DNA from: DATDOO01 sp035293245
Lineage (GTDB): Bacteria; Pseudomonadota; Gammaproteobacteria; Methylococcales; Methylococcaceae
Direction of reading: 5' to 3'
DNA length: 19,477 nt
Assembly (NCBI GenBank): GCA_035293245.1
Contig: DATDOO010000041.1
Location: forward strand, 1 to 19,477
The notes beneath the pieces are model-generated. The model was not told the origin of the DNA and ran no database searches. It worked only from the letters and a program-made list of their open reading frames with translations. Each line of letters starts with the position of its first letter. The first letter of the stretch is position 1. Made by a program: the position numbers and the translations under genes. This document shows, in pieces, positions 14,239 to 19,477 of this stretch.

Positions 14239-15151
14239 CGCGAGTACGAATCCGCAGCCGTCCATGAACGAGCGGCTGGCGGTGCTGAAGGAAAAAGCCC
14301 GTCAGTACGCGCAGCGCATCCTGGCCCTGCCCAACGACAGTTTCGAGAAGACCGTCGCCGTAGCCCTGGCCCTGTGCCTGGTGGGTGCCGTGCTGGTGTC
14401 CGGTTCGGCGGTGGCGCTCAAGCCCCTGCAGGAATCCAACAAGTCCAAGGACGAGAAAGTCAACATCCTCGAGGTCGCCGGCCTGCTGGAGGACGGCGTC
14501 AATGTGGAGGAGGCGTTCAAATCCATCGAAACCAGGATCGTCGACCTGGCGAGCGGCGACTACGCGGATACGCTGGACCCCAAGACTTTCGACCAGTGGA
14601 AGGCGGCCAAGGACCCGGCGATGAGCGAGGCCATCCCGGCCGAGAAGGACATCGCCAGCATCAAGCGCAGACCTAAGTACTCCAAGGTCTACCTGGTCAA
14701 GAAGGACGGCCGGCTCAAGTCGGTCATCCTGCCGGTGAACGGCTACGGTTTGTGGTCCACCATGTTCGGCTTCATGGCCGTGGAGGCGGACGGCGAAACC
14801 GTGGTCGGCCTCAACCTTTATGACCAGGCGGAAACCCCGGGTCTGGGCGGCGAGGTGGTCAATCCCAACTGGAAGGCGCTGTGGAAGGGTAAGAAGGTAT
14901 ACAACTATTCCACCAAGACGGTGCTGGAAAGCACGCTGACCGAGAAAGGCCAATCCATCGAAATCGGCGAGGTGGCCCTGGGACTGGTGAAAGGCTCGGT
15001 CGATCCGTCCAAGCCGGGTGCGGAGTATCAGGTGGACGGCCTGGCCGGCGCCACCCTCACCAGCCGCGGCGTAAGCAACCTGGTGCGCTACTGGATGGGG
15101 CCGGAAGGCTACGCCGTCTATCTTGCCAAAGTCAGATCCGGGAGAGGTTAA
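14231..15151 (+). CDS. nqrC: Na+-NQR subunit C
   Basis: The 306-aa protein has one N-terminal membrane helix (about 42-64) and a periplasmic FMN-binding domain. FMN is attached by ApbE-type flavin transfer to the threonine of (S/A)GAT; here VDGLAGATLTSRGV gives T275. GYGLWSTMFGFMA, ETPGLGG and NPNWKALWKGK are typical for NqrC. The N-terminus is about 40 residues longer than in Vibrio (about 257 aa in total). The extra part before the helix is hydrophilic and basic (ERLAVLKEKARQYAQRI). GAAGGGTG lies just upstream of the ATG at 14231 and supports it; a later ATG at 14264 would still leave a long cytoplasmic tail. Confidence 0.95.
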   Translation: MSNASTNPQPSMNERLAVLKEKARQYAQRILALPNDSFEKTVAVALALCLVGAVLVSGSAVALKPLQESNKSKDEKVNILEVAGLLEDGVNVEEAFKSIETRIVDLASGDYADTLDPKTFDQWKAAKDPAMSEAIPAEKDIASIKRRPKYSKVYLVKKDGRLKSVILPVNGYGLWSTMFGFMAVEADGETVVGLNLYDQAETPGLGGEVVNPNWKALWKGKKVYNYSTKTVLESTLTEKGQSIEIGEVALGLVKGSVDPSKPGAEYQVDGLAGATLTSRGVSNLVRYWMGPEGYAVYLAKVRSGRG

Positions 15152-15154
15152 GTC

Positions 15155-15829
15155 ATGAACCTGAACGCTGAATCGAAAAAAGTCCTGGTCGAGCCGCTGG
15201 TCGACAACAATCCCATCACCTTGCAGGTGCTGGGCATCTGTTCCGCCCTGGCGGTCACCTCCCAGTTGTCCACCGCGCTGATCATGAGCCTGGCTTTGAC
15301 CGCCGTGACCGCGTTTTCCAGCGCGGGCATCGCCGCCATCCGCAACCACATTCCCAGCAGCGTGCGCATCATCGCCCAGATGGTGATCATCGCTTCCCTG
15401 GTGATCGTGGTGGATCAGGTGCTTAAAGCCTTCGCTTACGAAATCAGCAAGAAGCTGTCGGTGTTCGTCGGCCTGATCATCACCAACTGCATCGTCATGG
15501 GCCGCGCCGAAGCCTACGCCATGAAGAACCCGCCCTGGGAAAGCTTCCTGGACGGCATCGGCAACGGCTTGGGCTACAGCCTGATCCTGGTCACCGTGGC
15601 CGTGTTCCGCGAACTGTTCGGCTCCGGCAAGCTGCTGGGCTTCGAGATTCTGCCGCTGCTGAAGGACGGCGGCTGGTACGTCCCCAACGGCCTGTTGTTG
15701 CTGCCCCCCTCCGCTTTCTTCCTGATCGGCCTGATCATCTGGGGCGTGCGCACCTGGAAGCCCAAGCAGCGGGAAAAGAACGACTTCGCCATCATGCCGG
15801 CGCACGGTGACGTGGGAGGAGCGCACTGA
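15155..15829 (+). CDS. nqrD: Na+-NQR subunit D
   Basis: The 224-aa protein is a six-helix membrane subunit of the NqrDE/RnfAE family. C29 in VLGICSALAV and C112 in LIITNCIVMGRAEA stand at the positions that, with two cysteines of NqrE, hold the intramembrane iron centre in the Vibrio structure. GGGAGAGG precedes the ATG at 15155, only 3 bp after the nqrC stop. The stop overlaps the nqrE start (TGATG, 15827-15831). Confidence 0.96.
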   Translation: MNLNAESKKVLVEPLVDNNPITLQVLGICSALAVTSQLSTALIMSLALTAVTAFSSAGIAAIRNHIPSSVRIIAQMVIIASLVIVVDQVLKAFAYEISKKLSVFVGLIITNCIVMGRAEAYAMKNPPWESFLDGIGNGLGYSLILVTVAVFRELFGSGKLLGFEILPLLKDGGWYVPNGLLLLPPSAFFLIGLIIWGVRTWKPKQREKNDFAIMPAHGDVGGAH

Positions 15830-16437
15830 TGGAAGCCATGATCAACCTGTTCATCAAGTCGGTTTTCATCGAAAACATGGCTTTGTCGTTCTTCCTGGGC
15901 ATGTGCACTTTCATCGCCGTGTCCAAGAAGATCGAAACCGCGGTGGGCCTCGGCATCGCCGTGACCATCGTGCAGACCCTGACCGTGCCGGCCAACAACC
16001 TGATCTACGGCTACCTGCTCAAGGAAGGGGCATTGGCGTGGGCGGGCATGGGCGACGTGGATCTGAGCTTCATCGCCCTGATGGCCTGCATCGGCGTCAT
16101 CGCGGCCCTGGTGCAGATCCTGGAAATGGTGCTGGACAAGTTTTTTCCGGCCCTCTACAACGCGCTGGGCATCTTCCTGCCGCTCATCACCGTGAACTGC
16201 GCCATCCTGGCCGGTTCGCTGTTCATGATCGAGCGCGACTACAACTTCCAGGAAAGCGTGGTGTACGGCGTCGGTTCCGGCTTCGGCTGGGCGCTGGCCA
16301 TCGTGTTGATGGCCGGGGTGCGCGAAAAGCTGAAATACAGCGACGTGCCGCCGGGTTTACAGGGGCTGGGCATCACCTTCATCACGGCCGGTCTGATGGC
16401 GCTGGGTTTCATGGCGTTCTCGGGCATTCAACTGTAA
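15829..16437 (+). CDS. nqrE: Na+-NQR subunit E
   Basis: The 202-aa protein is the six-helix partner of NqrD, with inverted topology. C26 in LGMCTFIAVSKK and C124 in ITVNCAILAGSLF complete the Cys4 iron site shared with NqrD (C26 and C120 in Vibrio; a slightly longer loop near residues 64-78 explains the shift). GAGGAGCG precedes the ATG, and the start overlaps the nqrD stop by one base. The gene is complete and typical in length. Confidence 0.96.
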   Translation: MEAMINLFIKSVFIENMALSFFLGMCTFIAVSKKIETAVGLGIAVTIVQTLTVPANNLIYGYLLKEGALAWAGMGDVDLSFIALMACIGVIAALVQILEMVLDKFFPALYNALGIFLPLITVNCAILAGSLFMIERDYNFQESVVYGVGSGFGWALAIVLMAGVREKLKYSDVPPGLQGLGITFITAGLMALGFMAFSGIQL

Positions 16438-16453
16438 GGTTGGGAAACGCATC

Positions 16454-17677
16454 ATGTTGGAAATCATTCTCGGCGTATTCTTTTTCACCCTGATCGTCGT
16501 CGCCCTGGTGTTCGTCATCCTGGGCGCCAAGTCCAAGCTGGTCGCTTCCGGCAACGTGGACGTGCTCATCAACGACGAAAAGACCATCCACGTCCCCATC
16601 GGTTCCAAGCTGCTGACGGCGCTGGCGGACAACAGCCTGTTCGTCTCCTCGGCCTGCGGCGGCGGCGGCACCTGCGGCCAGTGCAAGGTCAAGGTCCACT
16701 CGGGCGGCGGGGAAATCCTGCCCACGGAACTGTCCCACATCACCAAGCGCGAGGCGGCCCAGGGCGACCGCCTGTCCTGCCAGGTGACGGTGAAGCAGAA
16801 CATGAAGATCCACGTGCACGACGAAGTCTTCGGCGTGAAGAAGTGGCTGTGCACGGTCCGCTCCAACAGCAACGTGGCCACCTTCATCAAGGAACTGGTG
16901 CTGGAACTGCCCGCGGGCGAGAACGTGAACTTCCGCGCCGGCGGCTTCATCCAGATCGAATGCCCGCCTTACGACCTGAAGTTCTCCGACTTCGCCGTCG
17001 AGGACGAATACCGCAGCGACTGGGATAAGTACGGCCTGTGGAAGATCGAGGCGCACGTGGCGGAACCCGCCATCCGCGCCTACTCCATGGCCAACTATCC
17101 GGGCGAGAAGGGCATCATCATGCTCAACGTGCGCATCGCCACGCCGCCGTTCGGCAAGTTCGACAGCATCCCGCCGGGCATCATGTCGTCCTACATCTTC
17201 AATCTGAAGCCGGGCGACAAGGTGACCATCTCCGGGCCGTTCGGCGAATTTTTCGCCCGCGAGACCAACAACGAAATGGTGTTCATCGGCGGCGGCGCCG
17301 GCATGGCCCCGATGCGCTCGCACATCTTCGACCAACTCCGCCGCATCAAGACCGACCGCAAGATCAGCTTCTGGTACGGCGCGCGTTCCTTGCGGGAAGT
17401 GTTCTACGCCGAAGAGTTCGACCAGTTGGCCAAGGAAAACCCCAACTTCCAGTGGCACCTGGCTCTGTCCGAACCGCTGCCGGAGGACAACTGGAAAGGC
17501 TACACGGGCTTCATCCATAACGTCCTGAACGAGCAATACCTCAAGAGCCATGCGGCGCCCGAGGATTGCGAGTACTACATGTGCGGCCCGCCGGTGATGA
17601 ACAACGCCGTCATCAACATGCTGCTCGGCATCGGCGTGGAAAGGGAGAACATCATGCTGGACGATTTCGGCGGCTGA
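16454..17677 (+). CDS. nqrF: Na+-NQR subunit F, NADH-oxidising flavoprotein
   Basis: The 407-aa protein is the electron entry point. An N-terminal membrane anchor (3-24) precedes a plant-type ferredoxin domain whose [2Fe-2S] ligands are C68, C74, C77 and C109 (SACGGGGTCGQCKV...LSCQV). The FAD/NADH reductase module follows: FAD-binding RAYSMANYP at 208-216, NADH-binding FIGGGAGMAPMRSH at 277-290, MCGPP at 376-380, and the terminal FGG. Electrons pass from NADH to FAD to the 2Fe-2S cluster and on to the NqrD/E iron, FMN in C and B, and quinone. It is the last gene before a strong terminator, and its start lies 16 bp after the nqrE stop. Confidence 0.97.
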   Translation: MLEIILGVFFFTLIVVALVFVILGAKSKLVASGNVDVLINDEKTIHVPIGSKLLTALADNSLFVSSACGGGGTCGQCKVKVHSGGGEILPTELSHITKREAAQGDRLSCQVTVKQNMKIHVHDEVFGVKKWLCTVRSNSNVATFIKELVLELPAGENVNFRAGGFIQIECPPYDLKFSDFAVEDEYRSDWDKYGLWKIEAHVAEPAIRAYSMANYPGEKGIIMLNVRIATPPFGKFDSIPPGIMSSYIFNLKPGDKVTISGPFGEFFARETNNEMVFIGGGAGMAPMRSHIFDQLRRIKTDRKISFWYGARSLREVFYAEEFDQLAKENPNFQWHLALSEPLPEDNWKGYTGFIHNVLNEQYLKSHAAPEDCEYYMCGPPVMNNAVINMLLGIGVERENIMLDDFGG

Positions 17678-17708
17678 GGAATTCGGCACCGCATTCGGCA
17701 GTCAAATC

Positions 17709-17738
17709 CGGGGAGCCAGATGGCTCCCCGCTTTTTTT
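17709..17738 (+). terminator. Strong intrinsic terminator after nqrF
   Basis: CGGGGAGCC (17709-17717) and GGCTCCCCG (17722-17730) form a perfect 9-bp stem with the loop AGAT. C and seven T follow (17732-17738). It lies 31 bp after the nqrF stop and 22 bp before nqrM, so nqrM and sbcB depend on read-through or on a promoter that I cannot identify. Confidence 0.9.
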
Positions 17739-17759
17739 CCGCTTCACGAGATTGTTGTC

Positions 17760-17966
17760 ATGGGCACCTTGTTTTTGATCAGTTTCCTCATCATCGCCAT
17801 CGTGTTCGCCATCATGGCCGTGGGCGTGATTTTCGGCAAAATCACCCTGAAAGGCTCCTGTGGCGGCGTGAGCAGCGGCGAGTGCCTGTGTTCCCAGGCG
17901 GATCAGGAAAAGTGCGACAAGCGCAAGGCGCGCCTCGCCGCCGAACAGGCCGAGATGGACGAGTAG
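17760..17966 (+). CDS. nqrM: Na+-NQR maturation protein NqrM
   Basis: The 68-aa protein has one N-terminal membrane helix (about residues 4-26) followed by a Cys-rich tail with C34, C42, C44 and C52 in KGSCGG...ECLCSQADQEKCDKRK. This is the NqrM (DUF539) family, which is needed in Vibrio for iron delivery to the NqrD/E centre and so for an active Na+-NQR. Its position behind nqrF supports the call. In many genomes apbE, which attaches FMN to NqrB and NqrC, lies between nqrF and nqrM; here only an intrinsic terminator does. The ribosome binding site is weak. The stop lies 5 bp before the probable sbcB start. Confidence 0.9.
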   Translation: MGTLFLISFLIIAIVFAIMAVGVIFGKITLKGSCGGVSSGECLCSQADQEKCDKRKARLAAEQAEMDE

Positions 17967-17971
17967 CCGGT

Positions 17972-19399
17972 TTGGCGCTCACCTACTATTTTCACGACTA
18001 CGAAACCTTCGGGGCCGACCCGCGCCGCGACCGTCCCGCCCAGTTCGCCGGCATCCGCACCGACGCGGATTTCAACGTCGTCGCCGAGCCGACGATTCTC
18101 TACTGCCGGCCGCCCACCGATTACCTCCCCGACCCGGAAGCCTGCCTGATCACCGGCATCACGCCGCAACTGGCCCTGGAGCAGGGCGTCCGCGAAGCCG
18201 AATTCGCCGCCGCCATCCACCGGGAGATGAGCCAGCCGCAAACCTGCGCTCTGGGCTACAACAGCATCCGCTTCGACGACGAGTTCACCCGGCATCTGCT
18301 GTATCGCAACCTTTACGATCCCTACGAGCGCGAGTGGCAGGGCGGCAATTCCCGCTGGGATCTCATCGACCTGACCCGGCTGGTGTACGCCCTGCGTCCC
18401 GAAGGCATCGAATGGCCCAGGCAGGAGGACGGGCGGGTCAGCTTCCGCCTGGAACGCCTCACCGCCGCCAACGGCCTGGCCCATGAGCACGCCCACGACG
18501 CGCTGTCCGACGTGTACGCCACCATCGGCCTGGCGCGCCTGCTCAAGGAGAAAAAGCCGCGCCTGTTCGACTTCGTCTGCGCCAACCGCGACAAGCGGGC
18601 GGCGCGGGAGTTGCTGGCTTTGGGCGCCTGGAAACCGCTGCTGCACGTGTCGGAAAAATACCCGGCCTCGCGCGGCTGCCTGGCCATGGTAGTGGCCCTG
18701 GCTCCCCATCCGGAGAACGGCAACGGCGTGCTGGTGTACGACCTCGGTGTCGATCCCACGCCCCTGATCGAACTCGACGCGGGGGAAATCCGCCGCCGCC
18801 TGTTCACCCCGGTCGCGGAACTGGGGGAAGGCGCGGCGCGCATCCCGCTCAAGACCGTGCACGTCAACAAATGCCCGGTGCTGGCACCGCTCGGCACGCT
18901 CAAGGCGGAAGACGCAGAGCGTTGGCAGATCGATCTCGCCGTGTGCATGAAGCATCTGGAGCAACTGAAAAAGGCGCAGGCGCTGACGCCGAAACTGCAT
19001 GACGTCTTCGTTCGGGACGAAGCGCCGCCCGCCGATCCGGAACTCGCTTTGTACAGCGGTTTTCTCGGCGACCGGGATCGGCGGGAATTGATCCGGCTGC
19101 GCAATCTCCCACCGGACAAACTGGCCGGCCAATCCCCGGATTTCGACGACCCCCGTCTGCCGGAGCTATTTTTCCGCTATCGGGCGCGCAACTGGCCGGA
19201 AACCTTGAGCGCAGGGGAAAAGGACCGCTGGGAGAAGTTCCGCCGGCTCAGGCTGATGGGTTCATCCTTTGGCGGGGTGACGCTGGACGAGTACCGGCGA
19301 AAACTGAAAGCCCTCAGGGCCGCTTGGTCGGGTGACGTCGAGAAAACTGCCATCCTGGAAGCGCTGGAGCGTTATCCGGAAACCCTGCAATTTCTTTAA
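17972..19399 (+). CDS. sbcB: Exodeoxyribonuclease I
   Basis: From the TTG at 17972 the product is 475 aa, the same length as E. coli ExoI. No ATG or GTG lies in frame near the N-terminus, and the frame upstream runs through nqrM. The DnaQ-type exonuclease residues match E. coli at a constant offset of six: D9 and E11 in FHDYETFG (D15, E17), D102 in RFDDEF (D108), and H175 and D180 in HAHDALSD (H181, D186). The SH3-like and C-terminal helical domains follow (for example VHVNKCPVLAPL, then YSGFLGDRDR). ExoI degrades single-stranded DNA 3' to 5' and works in recombination and mismatch repair. The TTG start and lack of a strong ribosome binding site suggest low expression. Confidence 0.93.
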   Translation: MALTYYFHDYETFGADPRRDRPAQFAGIRTDADFNVVAEPTILYCRPPTDYLPDPEACLITGITPQLALEQGVREAEFAAAIHREMSQPQTCALGYNSIRFDDEFTRHLLYRNLYDPYEREWQGGNSRWDLIDLTRLVYALRPEGIEWPRQEDGRVSFRLERLTAANGLAHEHAHDALSDVYATIGLARLLKEKKPRLFDFVCANRDKRAARELLALGAWKPLLHVSEKYPASRGCLAMVVALAPHPENGNGVLVYDLGVDPTPLIELDAGEIRRRLFTPVAELGEGAARIPLKTVHVNKCPVLAPLGTLKAEDAERWQIDLAVCMKHLEQLKKAQALTPKLHDVFVRDEAPPADPELALYSGFLGDRDRRELIRLRNLPPDKLAGQSPDFDDPRLPELFFRYRARNWPETLSAGEKDRWEKFRRLRLMGSSFGGVTLDEYRRKLKALRAAWSGDVEKTAILEALERYPETLQFL

Positions 19400-19451
19400 C
19401 CTGACCTGATTAGCAAGAATGTTCAGCCAAAGTGGAAATGAGCCCTGTTTT

Positions 19452-19472
19452 CCCTCCCCCCACGGGGGAGGG
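19452..19472. repeat. GC-rich inverted repeat, dispersed-element type
   Basis: CCCTCCCCC (19452-19460) and GGGGGAGGG (19464-19472) form a perfect 9-bp stem with a 3-nt loop, followed by CTAGG up to the window edge. This resembles the common proteobacterial intergenic repeat 'CCCTC-CCC...GGG-GAGGGCTAGGGTGAGGG'. T residues lie before, not after, the stem, so it is not a standard terminator for sbcB, although it may act as a 3' mRNA stabiliser. The rest of 19400-19451 shows nothing recognisable. Confidence 0.55.
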
Positions 19473-19477
19473 CTAGG

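Noticed and set aside
14198..15826. Long minus-strand open frame (about 542 codons) across nqrC and nqrD
   Set aside because: The His/Gln/Asp-rich translation is typical of the antisense of GC-rich genes; nqrC and nqrD are certain on the plus strand.

Overview
The window is a GC-rich, gene-dense stretch of a Gram-negative gammaproteobacterial chromosome. The bamD / rluD-pgeF neighbourhood, an opgG gene, a complete nqrABCDEF operon and an sbcB gene of the E. coli type all point that way. A methanotroph-like (Methylococcaceae-type) host is plausible, but that is inference from general resemblance. Most of it is ordinary core genome; the accessory character is concentrated in the first 1.5 kb.

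Left part (1-1532): the window opens inside an apparent transposase gene on the minus strand. Beside it lies a 58-codon ORF with a perfect -10 box and a good ribosome binding site, then a pair of adjacent hairpins of dispersed-repeat type. A TauE/SafE (TSUP) transporter follows on the minus strand, with an AT-rich palindrome upstream, and then the decayed remains of a rubredoxin gene (frameshift plus lost metal-ligand cysteines).

Central part (1533-9686): a methyltransferase-like protein of unknown function is translationally coupled to a beta-hydroxyacid dehydrogenase. opgG (periplasmic glucan synthesis) is coupled to a 143-aa unknown protein, with no opgH in view. On the minus strand bamD (outer-membrane protein assembly) is coupled to a PfkB-family sugar kinase. 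Divergent from bamD runs a tight plus-strand operon: rluD (23S rRNA pseudouridine synthase), pgeF (purine nucleoside phosphorylase / YfiH), a ZIP metal transporter and a membrane PAS-PAS-receiver protein.

That last gene (9694-11382) is the most unusual. It looks like a hybrid histidine kinase that has lost its phosphoacceptor histidine (Arg354 instead) and its whole ATPase domain, while keeping an intact receiver domain.

Right part (11383-19477): a 289-bp intergenic region carries two terminator-like structures and leads into nqrA-F, encoding the Na+-translocating NADH:quinone oxidoreductase. All visible flavin-attachment threonines and Fe-S cysteines are present. A strong intrinsic terminator separates nqrF from the maturation gene nqrM; apbE, often found at this place, is absent. 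sbcB (exodeoxyribonuclease I) follows nqrM with a TTG start. The window ends in a perfect GC-rich inverted repeat typical of dispersed intergenic elements. I saw no tRNA, rRNA, CRISPR array or prophage.
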